Shown here in pieces: positions 1-6,861 of a stretch of 6,861 nucleotides of DNA. Position numbers and translations under genes: made by a program. Location: assembly GCA_003168295.1 (NCBI GenBank), contig PMST01000487.1, positions 26,408 through 33,268 of the forward strand, in the 5' to 3' direction. The notes beneath the pieces were generated by a model. The model ran no database searches. It saw nothing but the letters and a program-made list of their open reading frames with translations, and had not been told where the DNA came from. Source of the DNA: Actinomycetota bacterium. Its GTDB lineage: Bacteria; Actinomycetota; Actinomycetes; Streptosporangiales; Streptosporangiaceae. The number at the start of each line of letters is the position of its first letter. Within the stretch, counting starts at the first letter, position 1.

Positions 1-50
1 CCCTTGGCCCCCTTGGACCCCTGGTCCGCCGCTGCTGGCTCTGCCCGCAC
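1..50 (-). CDS. possible 5' end of a gene running off the left edge
   Basis: Reading leftward, a GGAGGG Shine-Dalgarno-like sequence (64-59) is followed after 8 bases by a GTG (50-48). The frame then stays open to the edge and encodes MRAEPAAADQGSKGAKG, with mostly G or C in third positions. The good ribosome-site spacing is the main support. An ATG at 66-64 in another frame gives a glycine-rich peptide but has a poorer ribosome site. Seventeen residues are too few to identify a family. A plus-strand reading of the same bases (1-69) is a competing explanation, and at most one is likely to be real. Confidence 0.33.
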   Translation of the reverse strand, partial: MRAEPAAADQGSKGAK

Positions 51-69
51 CGCCACGTCCCTCCATTAG
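1..69 (+). CDS. alternative: 3' end of a plus-strand gene entering from the left
   Basis: Frame 1 is open from the window edge to a TAG at 67-69, with about 80 percent GC in third positions. The stop lies 9 bases before the hairpin at 79-118, and the minus-strand gene stops 11 bases beyond that hairpin. This symmetry is what a shared terminator between converging genes would look like. The peptide (ending in SARTATSLH) matches no family I know. It conflicts with the minus-strand start proposed at position 50. Confidence 0.25.
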   Translation, partial: PLAPLDPWSAAAGSARTATSLH

Positions 70-78
70 GCCCAACGC

Positions 79-118
79 ATCATCGGCTGGCACGAATGGT
101 GTCGTGCCAGCCGATGAT
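79..118. terminator. perfect 17-bp hairpin, probable transcription terminator
   Basis: Arms 79-95 and 102-118 are exact reverse complements over 17 bases and enclose a 6-base loop (ATGGTG). The left arm begins ATCATCGGCTGG. The hairpin sits 11 bases past the stop of the minus-strand membrane-protein gene. There is no U-run on either side, which is common for terminators in high-GC actinobacteria. If a plus-strand gene ends at 69, the hairpin would serve both directions. Confidence 0.72.
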
Positions 119-129
119 AGTGGGTCGAG

Positions 130-741
130 CTACCCGACGGTCTGCGTCTCGTCGTCGCGGGTCTCGACGGTCTCGGTCCGCGCCCGCCGGAACGGCAGGG
201 TCAGGGTCGGGCCGGTGCGGGCCGGAACCCTCTCCTCGGCCGGGATCGTCTCGGCCGCCGGAGCGGTCTCGACGACCCGGATCCCGGAGGCTACGGACAT
301 GATCCGGCCGAACGCCGCGGCTGCGACGAACATGATGACCAGGCCGAGCGCGGAGAAGAAGCCGAGTTGCTCCATGATCCGCATGAACTGGGTGGAACTG
401 GCCGGCGAACCGCCCAGGGTCACGTGGTTGTTCCACAGCGGGCTGAGGATGGTGCCGAGGGTGAACCAGGCGCCGGCCGCCGCGGCCAAGACGGCGCCGA
501 ACAGCGCGACGTGCCTGCCGGTGGCGATCATGAGCAGGATGCCGCCGAGGAACACCGCCGCGCCCGGCAGGATCTCCAGCCACAGCCGGGCTGTGCTGTA
601 GGTCCAGGCCGTGTCCGGCGTGTAGGCGTAGTGGAAATACGGTCCGATGAAGGGGATGAGTGCGCCCCAAAGTCCGAGCAGGACCAGCAGGAATCCACTG
701 GCCGCCCCTCGGCTGCGCCGCATTTGCAGCATCCCAGCCAT
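130..741 (-). CDS. small four-helix integral membrane protein, function unknown
   Basis: The protein has 203 residues. Four hydrophobic segments lie at about residues 14-37 (GFLLVLLGLWGALIPFIGPY), 54-75, 76-101 and 123-147. A charged, probably cytoplasmic tail of about 50 residues follows, rich in Glu, Thr and Arg. The loop after the first helix carries an aromatic stretch (FHYAYTPDTAWTY). No catalytic motif or cofactor site is visible. It resembles small uncharacterised membrane proteins common in actinobacteria, but that is recollection of a type, not a match. I chose the ATG at 741 because AGGAAG lies 8 bases upstream; a GTG at 750 overlaps that site and would leave no spacing. The gene is divergent from selA across about 98 bases and ends just before a strong hairpin. 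Nothing links it to selenium metabolism. Confidence is high that it is a gene and low on role. Confidence 0.82.
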   Translation of the reverse strand: MAGMLQMRRSRGAASGFLLVLLGLWGALIPFIGPYFHYAYTPDTAWTYSTARLWLEILPGAAVFLGGILLMIATGRHVALFGAVLAAAAGAWFTLGTILSPLWNNHVTLGGSPASSTQFMRIMEQLGFFSALGLVIMFVAAAAFGRIMSVASGIRVVETAPAAETIPAEERVPARTGPTLTLPFRRARTETVETRDDETQTVG

Positions 742-749
742 ACCTATCA

Positions 750-755
750 CTTCCT
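750..755 (-). promoter_or_regulatory. ribosome binding site deciding the membrane-protein start
   Basis: AGGAAG on the minus strand lies 8 bases before the ATG at 741. It overlaps the upstream in-frame GTG (750-748), which argues against that longer start. Confidence 0.6.
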
Positions 756-831
756 GAGTGAGTACCGATTGTGTAGTTAGCGGACCTGACCGCCAGGCCC
801 CCTACCCGGAGGCACGCGTGGTATTCGGGCC

Positions 832-837
832 GAGGGG
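832..837 (+). promoter_or_regulatory. selA ribosome binding site
   Basis: GAGGGG ends 2 bases before the selA ATG, so the usable GAGG core is about 4 bases away. This is close but workable. I found no convincing -35/-10 pair in the 742-839 spacer for either divergent gene. Confidence 0.5.
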
Positions 838-839
838 TA

Positions 840-2162
840 ATGTTTCGCGACGTGGACATCAGGCGCCTGGTGCCGCGCACCGATCTGGTGCTGGCTGACC
901 CCCGGCTGGCCGAGGCCGAACGCCGGCTGGGCCGGACGCTGGTCAAGGCAGCGGTGGGCCGCGCCCAGCAGCGGGCCCGGGACGGCCAGATCGCTCCGGA
1001 GCAGGTCGCCGACGCGGCGGTCGCCGAACTGCCCGCCCGGGCCGCCGGGCTGACTCCGGTGATCAATGCGACCGGGGTGCTGGTGCACACCAACCTGGGC
1101 CGCGCGCCGCTGTCCGCCGCGGCGGTAGACGCGATCGCGGCCGCCGCGGGTTCCTGCGACGTGGAGTTCGACCTGGCCGCCGGGGTCCGCACGCGCCGGG
1201 GCGCGGGCGCGCTCAACGCCCTGGCCCGGGCCGTCCCGGCGGCCGAGGCGGTGGCCGTGGTCAACAACAACGCGGCCGCCCTGGTCCTCGCGGCGACCGC
1301 CCTGGCCGATCCCGAGGCCCCTGAGATCGTGATCAGCCGGGGTGAGCTGATCGAGATCGGCGACCGGTTCCGGCTACCCGACCTGCTGGCCTGCACCGGC
1401 GCCACGCTGCGCGAGGTCGGCACGACCAACCGGACCACGGTCGCCGACTACGCCGAGGCCACCGGCCCGCGGACCGCGTTCATCCTCAAGGTGCACCCGT
1501 CGAACTTCCGCATCGAGGGCTTCACCGCCACCGTCGGCGTCCCGGCCCTGGCCAAGCTGGGCGACAGCCACGGCGTTCCCGTCGTGTTCGACATCGGCTC
1601 CGGGCTGCTCGTCCCGCACCCGCTGCTGCCCGACGAGCCCAGCGCCGCGAGCGCGCTGCGCGACGGCGCCGCCCTGGTCACCGCGAGCGGGGACAAGCTG
1701 CTCGGCGGCCCGCAGGCCGGCCTGCTGCTCGGCCGGGCCGACCTGGTGCGCCGGATGACCCGGCACCCGCTGGCCCGCGCCCTCCGGGTGGACAAGCTGA
1801 CCCTCGCCGCCCTGGAGGCGACCCTCACCGGACCGGTACCGCCGGTCGCCGCCGCCCTGGCCGCCGACCCGGCTTCCCTCTTCGATCGAGCCGAACGGGC
1901 CGTGGCTCACCTAGCCCAGACCGGCCTCGACGCGCGGGTGGTTCCTGCGTCGGCGGCGGTGGGCGGGGGCGGCGCGCCGGGCGTCGAGCTGCCCAGCGCG
2001 GCGATAAGCCTGCCCGAGGCGCTGGCCGTCCCCCTGCGCCGCGGAGCCCCCGCCGTAGTAGGCCGCCTCGAGGGCGGGCGGCTGCTGCTGGACTTGCGCT
2101 CGCTGCTACCCGAGCAGGACGAGCCCCTAGTTGCAGCCATCCTCGCGGCCGCTCGAGCGTGA
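840..2162 (+). CDS. selA: L-seryl-tRNA(Sec) selenium transferase (selenocysteine synthase)
   Basis: SelA is a cytoplasmic PLP enzyme that converts Ser-tRNA(Sec) to Sec-tRNA(Sec) with selenophosphate. The 440-residue product is close to the family's usual length (about 460 in E. coli). It shows the expected order of motifs. An N-terminal SelA segment containing VPRTDLVLADPRL spans about residues 11-23. The conserved NATGVLVHTNLGRAPLS stretch is at 76-92, VGTTNRT at 193-199, and LKVHPSNFRIEGF at 216-228. DIGSGLL at 251-257 is followed by SGDKLLGGPQAG at 283-294, where Lys286 corresponds to the PLP-binding lysine of the family. The C-terminal domain (about 330-440) looks complete, with no frameshift. 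The gene ends in TGA, 4 bases before a large palindrome, and selB follows 73 bases later in the same direction. The two are probably co-transcribed. I am sure of the identity; the fold-type and decamer architecture are family knowledge. Confidence 0.97.
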   Translation: MFRDVDIRRLVPRTDLVLADPRLAEAERRLGRTLVKAAVGRAQQRARDGQIAPEQVADAAVAELPARAAGLTPVINATGVLVHTNLGRAPLSAAAVDAIAAAAGSCDVEFDLAAGVRTRRGAGALNALARAVPAAEAVAVVNNNAAALVLAATALADPEAPEIVISRGELIEIGDRFRLPDLLACTGATLREVGTTNRTTVADYAEATGPRTAFILKVHPSNFRIEGFTATVGVPALAKLGDSHGVPVVFDIGSGLLVPHPLLPDEPSAASALRDGAALVTASGDKLLGGPQAGLLLGRADLVRRMTRHPLARALRVDKLTLAALEATLTGPVPPVAAALAADPASLFDRAERAVAHLAQTGLDARVVPASAAVGGGGAPGVELPSAAISLPEALAVPLRRGAPAVVGRLEGGRLLLDLRSLLPEQDEPLVAAILAAARA

Positions 2163-2166
2163 TTTC

Positions 2167-2219
2167 CATGATCGCGGGCAGTTTGGGCCGAATAGCGACC
2201 AAAAGTGCCCGTGATCATG
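2167..2219. repeat. 53-base imperfect palindrome in the selA-selB spacer
   Basis: Outer arms 2167-2180 and 2206-2219 pair over 14 positions, with a single G-T wobble (2174/2212). The symmetry continues inward in register. TTT 2182-2184 pairs with AAA 2202-2204, GG 2186-2187 with CC 2199-2200, and CG 2189-2190 with CG 2196-2197. Single mismatches separate these blocks, and a 5-base loop AATAG closes the structure. It begins 4 bases after the selA stop and ends 5 bases before the selB ribosome site. It has no U-run. It could be a dispersed extragenic palindrome, an RNA processing or attenuation site, or a site where SelB or another protein controls selB translation. I cannot choose among these from one copy. 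Confidence 0.75.
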
Positions 2220-2224
2220 ATCGC

Positions 2225-2228
2225 GGAG
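2225..2228 (+). promoter_or_regulatory. selB ribosome binding site
   Basis: GGAG lies 7 bases before the GTG at 2236 and supports that start. The palindrome ends only 5 bases upstream, so folding of the leader could affect access to this site. Confidence 0.55.
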
Positions 2229-2235
2229 CCCGGCC

Positions 2236-4071
2236 GTGCAGGTGATCGCGACCGCGGGGCACGTGGACCACGGGAAATCCGCCTTGGTGCGAGCGCTGAC
2301 CGGGATGGAGCCGGACCGGTGGGCCGAGGAGCGGCGGCGGGGGCTGACCATCGACCTCGGGTTCGCCTGGATGACGCTGCCCGACGGGGAGCGGCTGGCG
2401 TTCGTGGACGTGCCAGGCCACGAGCGGTTCGTCCCGAACATGCTGGCCGGCGTGGGCCCGGTCCCCGCCGTGCTTTTCGTGGTGGCCGCCGACGGCGGCT
2501 GGATGCCGCAGTCGGCCGAGCATCTGGCCGCCCTCGACGCGGTCGGTATCCGGCACGGGCTGCTCGTCGTGACCCGCTGCGACCTGGCCGATCCCGGCCC
2601 CGCGACCCGGCAGGCGCTTGAGCACGTGTCGCGCACCAGCCTGGGCCGGGTGGATGCCGTCGCGGTGAGCGCGGTGACCGGCGCCGGGCTGGCTGAACTG
2701 CGTGCCGCACTGGTCCGCCTGGTCGCCTCGCTGCCCGTCCCGGACGCCGCGGCGCCGGTTCGGCTCTGGGTGGACCGGTCGTTCAGCATCCGGGGCAGCG
2801 GCACGGTGGTGACCGGCACGCTGCCCGCCGGGACCGTCCGGTCCGGCCAGGAACTGCTGCTCACCCCGTCTATGCGCCCGGCCAGGATCCGCGGCCTCGA
2901 GTCGCTGGGCGAGCTGGCCGCCTCGGTCAGCGGGGTGGCCCGGGTGGCGCTCAACCTGCGCGGTATCCCGGCCGACCTCCCGGCCCGGGGCATGGCCCTG
3001 GTCGACGCGGGCCGCTGGACGATGACCAAGGTGGCCGACGTCAGGCTGGCCATCCCCGCTGGCCTCCGGCTGCCCCCCGAGATCACCGTGCACATCGGCT
3101 CCGCGCGGATCCTGGCCCGGCTGCGCCCCCTCGGACCGGTCCCGGACGCCGGCGGCACGATAATAACCCGGCTGACACTGCGCGAACCGCTGCCGCTGCA
3201 CGTGGGCGACCGCCTGCTGCTGCGCGATCCGGGCAGCGCGGGCGTGACCATCTTCGGCGCCACCGTGCTCGACGTGGTGCCGCCCGCGCTCGTGCGCCGC
3301 GGCGCGGCCGCGGCGGCCGGGCGTGAGCTAGCCACCTGGCCAGACGTCCCGGCGGCCGCCGACCTGCTGCGCCGGCATGGCCTGTTGCGGGCCAGCGCGG
3401 TAACGGCCATGGGCGTGACCGGAAGCCTCCCGGCCCCCGTCACGGCTAGCGGCTGGCTCGCCGATTCCGCACGCTGGGGCGAACTGCGCGGGCAGCTTAC
3501 CGAGGTGGTCGCCGCGCACGCCCGGCGCGACCCGCTGGCCATCGGCCTGCCGCCCGAGGCGGCCCGGGCCGCGCTCCGGCTGCCGGATCGGGCTCTGGTC
3601 GAGGCCCTGGCCCGGCAGCCAGCGGCCGGACCCGCGCCGGCGCGGGTCCGACTCGACGGCGGGTACCTGCACCTCGGAGAACCACAGAAACCACTTCAGT
3701 CCCAGGCAACCCAGCCTTCGCTTCCTCCGCAGGTCCTGGCGGGCGTGCGGGCCGTGCTGGCCGACCTGACCGCCGCGCCGTTCATGGCGCCGGAGGCCGG
3801 GCGGCTGGGTGAGCTCGGCCTGGACGGGCGGGCCATCGGGGCGGCGGTTCGGGCGGGTCTGCTGCTGCGAATCGCCGAGCACGTCGTGCTGGCGCCGGGC
3901 GCCGAGGCCGAGGCGGCCCGGACCCTGGCCGGACTGCCTCAGCCGTTCACCACCGCCCAGGCCCGGCAGGCGCTGGGGACGACCCGGCGGGTCGCCATCC
4001 CGCTGCTGGAGTACCTGGACCGAGCCGGGATCACCCAGCGCCTGCCCGACGACCGCCGCCGCCTGAAATAG
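2236..4071 (+). CDS. selB: selenocysteine-specific translation elongation factor
   Basis: SelB is a GTPase that delivers Sec-tRNA(Sec) to UGA codons while its C-terminal domain binds the SECIS hairpin in the mRNA. The product has 611 residues; E. coli SelB has 614. The GTPase domain covers about residues 1-168. It has the P-loop GHVDHGKS (8-15), the switch threonine in RRGLTIDLGF (Thr38), DVPGH (58-62), TRCD (113-116) in the place of NKxD, and SA (145-146) in SAVTGAGL. EF-Tu-like barrels follow, including RSFSIRGSGTVVTGT (181-195), to about residue 350. The remainder is the winged-helix region, ending in the SelB-like GTTRRVAIPLLEYLDRAGIT (581-600). The GTG start is supported by GGAG 7 bases upstream and by the P-loop falling at the usual distance from the N terminus. 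A Gln/Pro-rich linker (about 481-499) has clearly lower third-position GC than the rest. Probably co-transcribed with selA. Confidence 0.97.
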   Translation: MQVIATAGHVDHGKSALVRALTGMEPDRWAEERRRGLTIDLGFAWMTLPDGERLAFVDVPGHERFVPNMLAGVGPVPAVLFVVAADGGWMPQSAEHLAALDAVGIRHGLLVVTRCDLADPGPATRQALEHVSRTSLGRVDAVAVSAVTGAGLAELRAALVRLVASLPVPDAAAPVRLWVDRSFSIRGSGTVVTGTLPAGTVRSGQELLLTPSMRPARIRGLESLGELAASVSGVARVALNLRGIPADLPARGMALVDAGRWTMTKVADVRLAIPAGLRLPPEITVHIGSARILARLRPLGPVPDAGGTIITRLTLREPLPLHVGDRLLLRDPGSAGVTIFGATVLDVVPPALVRRGAAAAAGRELATWPDVPAAADLLRRHGLLRASAVTAMGVTGSLPAPVTASGWLADSARWGELRGQLTEVVAAHARRDPLAIGLPPEAARAALRLPDRALVEALARQPAAGPAPARVRLDGGYLHLGEPQKPLQSQATQPSLPPQVLAGVRAVLADLTAAPFMAPEAGRLGELGLDGRAIGAAVRAGLLLRIAEHVVLAPGAEAEAARTLAGLPQPFTTAQARQALGTTRRVAIPLLEYLDRAGITQRLPDDRRRLK

Positions 4072-4189
4072 ACCGCTCCGTCCAAGAAAAGTCGCTCTGG
4101 GGTGTATCTGTCGCCGCTGTCCTGTCTCCGCACAGACAAGAGATTTGGGTAGCCGTCCAGGCTGTCCAGTGGAGCGCAAGGAGTCCATC

Positions 4190-4918
4190 ATGACTGCAGT
4201 CGCTGAAGCGCCTGCGCCCCCCGAAACAGTGGCCGCGGGGGCGTCCACATCTGCCGAGCAGGCCCGCGAGCTCGCCACGCAATGGGCCAACGAACAAGCG
4301 GCCCGCCTGACCCAGCGGGGCCAGAGCAACCTGGCCAAGAGCAACGGCCACTCGAACGCAGGCGTGGCCCCGCGCATCGGCGGGCCGACCACTGACCTGG
4401 GCGGACCTCCGTATGTCGCCTTCGACGTGGTCGCGACGTCGCCCATCACGATCGCCGGCCCGCAGCTGATCTATCCGCCCAGCAAAATCATCCCGGCCGG
4501 GAGTCTGTCGTTCCTGGTGGCGTTCATCTACACCAACCCGTTCCCAGGCAACGGGTGGCTTGTCCCGGCCAGCGTCCAGCTAGGGGCGCGGCCCTGGCGG
4601 ATGACGCTCGACCAGGCCAACCTGACCACCGGTGGCATGCAGCCCATTGAGGTCGTGAACGACGTCTTCCCCAGCACGGCCCCGATGATCACGCCAGTGC
4701 TCTTCCTGCTGCCCACGCCGAACCCCGGTCCCGACCCCTGGCTGATCGAGGCCAACGTCACGGTGTACGTCGACATCCCCGGTCAGCCGTTCGCGGCGTT
4801 CGCGACCAACTTCTACGACATCGACAACGATCCGGGCTTCCCGTTCTTCCCGCCGATCCCGGCAGAGAATGCCAACTGGCGGTACGACCTGCCCAACCGT
4901 TACCTCATCTTCAGCTGA
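4190..4918 (+). CDS. hypothetical protein, probably beta-rich, cysteine-free
   Basis: I do not recognise this 242-residue protein. The start is well supported: AAGGAG (4178-4183) lies 6 bases before the ATG, so an upstream in-frame TTG at 4145 is unlikely. Residues 1-20 are rich in Ala and Pro and look disordered. Residues 21-48 are probably helical (SAEQARELATQWANEQAARL). A Gly/Asn/Pro linker runs to about 75. The remaining roughly 165 residues alternate hydrophobic strands with Pro/Gly/Asn turns, as in a beta-sandwich. Examples are LSFLVAFIYTNPFPGNGWLV (106-125) and LIEANVTVYVDIPGQPF (185-201). The C terminus is dense in aromatics and prolines (GFPFFPPIP, 216-224) and ends in NRYLIFS. There is no cysteine, no signal peptide, no membrane helix and no visible catalytic motif. 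It lies 118 bases after selB in the same direction, so co-transcription is possible but unproven. It converges on the GH13 gene across a strong hairpin. A structural or binding role is a guess. Confidence 0.85.
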   Translation: MTAVAEAPAPPETVAAGASTSAEQARELATQWANEQAARLTQRGQSNLAKSNGHSNAGVAPRIGGPTTDLGGPPYVAFDVVATSPITIAGPQLIYPPSKIIPAGSLSFLVAFIYTNPFPGNGWLVPASVQLGARPWRMTLDQANLTTGGMQPIEVVNDVFPSTAPMITPVLFLLPTPNPGPDPWLIEANVTVYVDIPGQPFAAFATNFYDIDNDPGFPFFPPIPAENANWRYDLPNRYLIFS

Positions 4919-4928
4919 GGGGGACCGT

Positions 4929-4960
4929 CTGCCGCCGGCCGCGCACCCGGCCGGCGGCAG
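4929..4960. terminator. perfect 13-bp GC hairpin between converging genes
   Basis: Arms 4929-4941 (CTGCCGCCGGCCG) and 4948-4960 are exact reverse complements with a 6-base loop. The hairpin starts 10 bases after the stop of the plus-strand hypothetical gene and lies 9 bases beyond the stop of the minus-strand GH13 gene. This position suits a bidirectional terminator. No U-run longer than three bases follows on the plus strand (TTT at 4968-4970). Confidence 0.78.
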
Positions 4961-4969
4961 CTCGATGTT

Positions 4970-6646
<1,677 letters not shown>

Positions 6647-6676
6647 GCGTCTCCCTTCCTCCCCTGACTTCCCCGC

Positions 6677-6682
6677 ATCCTA
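6677..6682 (-). promoter_or_regulatory. possible -10 box for the GH13 gene
   Basis: TAGGAT on the minus strand fits the actinobacterial TANNNT -10 pattern and lies about 30 bases before the GTG start. No TTGAC-like -35 box is found at the usual distance; the region there belongs to a hairpin. This is weak evidence. Confidence 0.3.
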
Positions 6683-6688
6683 CGAGTG

Positions 6689-6740
6689 AGCCCGCCGGGC
6701 TAGACCCGCGGGCTACCGGCGCGAGCCGGCCATGCGCCGG
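6689..6740. repeat. cluster of alternative hairpins between the GH13 gene and selC
   Basis: One hairpin pairs AGCCCGC (6689-6695) with GCGGGCT (6708-6714). It continues as GGG/CCC (6697-6699 with 6705-6707) around a 5-base loop, with C6696 bulged. Next to it CCGGC (6716-6720) pairs with GCCGG (6725-6729) around a GCGA tetraloop. The same left arm can instead pair as CCGGCGC (6716-6722) with GCGCCGG (6734-6740), so these last two structures exclude each other. The cluster may lie in the GH13 leader or in the selC promoter region. High GC makes chance hairpins common, so function is uncertain. Confidence 0.45.
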
Positions 6741-6752
6741 GTGAGGGTCCCG

Positions 6753-6758
6753 TAGAGT
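6753..6758 (+). promoter_or_regulatory. possible -10 box of selC
   Basis: TAGAGT ends 6 bases before the first base of the mature tRNA and fits TANNNT. A recognisable -35 box is missing 17-18 bases upstream (CCATGC or GCCATG there). If it is real, transcription would start at or within a few bases of the tRNA 5' end. Confidence 0.35.
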
Positions 6759-6764
6759 CGACGC

Positions 6765-6857
6765 GGAGGCGTTTGGGTGCCTGGTGGTCCCCCCAGTCTT
6801 CAAAACTGGTGAGCGCTGCGCTGTAGCGCTGGCGGGTTCGATTCCCGTCCGCCTCCG
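6765..6857 (+). tRNA. selC: selenocysteine tRNA, anticodon UCA
   Basis: This 93-base tRNA decodes UGA as selenocysteine. The anticodon stem CCAGT/ACTGG (6793-6797 with 6805-6809) encloses the loop CTTCAAA, giving anticodon TCA at 6800-6802. The long variable arm (6812-6830) is a 6-bp stem AGCGCT/AGCGCT with a 7-base loop. The T loop is TTCGATT (6837-6843). The acceptor pairs 6765-6771 with 6850-6856, and G6857 is the discriminator. Long acceptor/T stacking, a long variable arm and UCA together are diagnostic of tRNA-Sec. T6772 cannot pair with C6849, but G6831 can, giving 7 acceptor plus 6 T-stem pairs rather than the bacterial 8 plus 5; the total of 13 is kept. The D stem (about 6775-6792) has a 4-base loop TGGT but needs a bulge or T-C mismatch at T6778. 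CCA is not encoded (CTA follows), so it would be added after transcription. The identity agrees with selA and selB nearby. Confidence 0.95.
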
Positions 6858-6861
6858 CTAC

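Noticed and set aside
747..761. Short inverted repeat TCACT/AGTGA near the membrane-protein start
   Set aside because: Five-base arms with a 5-base spacer overlap the ribosome site and match no operator I can name. It is too short to separate from chance.
80..1438. Minus-strand open frame (452 codons) spanning the membrane-protein gene and selA
   Set aside because: It overlaps two better supported genes in a different frame and encodes low-complexity Arg/Ala/Ser sequence.
2160..2219. selA TGA followed by a hairpin, resembling a Sec codon with a SECIS element
   Set aside because: The frame after this TGA meets another TGA at 2169-2171 and a TAG at 2193-2195. SelA is already full length at 440 residues, so readthrough would add almost nothing.
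2127..3542. Long minus-strand open frame (471 codons) opposite selB
   Set aside because: It lies antisense to a clear SelB and is very rich in Ser, Arg, Pro and Ala with no domain pattern. This is a GC-bias shadow.
4123..4138. TGTCT/AGACA hairpin between selB and the hypothetical gene, considered as a terminator
   Set aside because: The stem is only 5 bp with a 6-base loop and no U-run. It is too weak to call.
6858..6861. Possible encoded CCA tail of selC
   Set aside because: The bases after the discriminator G6857 are CTAC, so CCA is not encoded.

Overview
The window is GC-rich, with strong third-position GC bias, GTG as well as ATG starts, and selenocysteine genes resembling those of Actinomycetota. 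It most likely comes from a high-GC actinobacterium; the sequence does not let me go below phylum. Its core is a selenocysteine (Sec) locus. selA (Sec synthase, + strand) is followed by selB (Sec-specific elongation factor, + strand), and selC (tRNA-Sec, anticodon UCA) lies near the right edge on the + strand. Two genes with no obvious link to selenium sit between selB and selC.

Layout, left to right. Bases 1-70 hold an ambiguous gene fragment. A perfect 17-bp hairpin (79-118) follows, then a minus-strand gene for a small four-helix membrane protein (130-741). A short divergent spacer separates that gene from selA (840-2162). selA and selB (2236-4071) are separated by 73 bases, most of which form a 53-base imperfect palindrome. 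After a 118-base gap comes a plus-strand gene for an unrecognised cysteine-free protein (4190-4918). It converges on a minus-strand GH13 alpha-glucosidase-type gene (4970-6646), with a perfect 13-bp hairpin between the two stops. The spacer at 6647-6764 contains competing hairpins and a possible -10 box. The tRNA-Sec gene (6765-6857) follows.

How the parts work together: seryl-tRNA synthetase charges the selC tRNA with serine, SelA converts Ser-tRNA(Sec) to Sec-tRNA(Sec) using selenophosphate, and SelB carries it to the ribosome at UGA codons marked by a SECIS hairpin. selD (selenophosphate synthetase) and any selenoprotein gene are not visible here and must lie elsewhere if the system works. 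I see no CRISPR array, insertion sequence, rRNA or replication origin. No gap between genes exceeds 300 bases. The most notable items are the structured selA-selB spacer, the unknown gene inside the sel locus, and the irregular tRNA-Sec.
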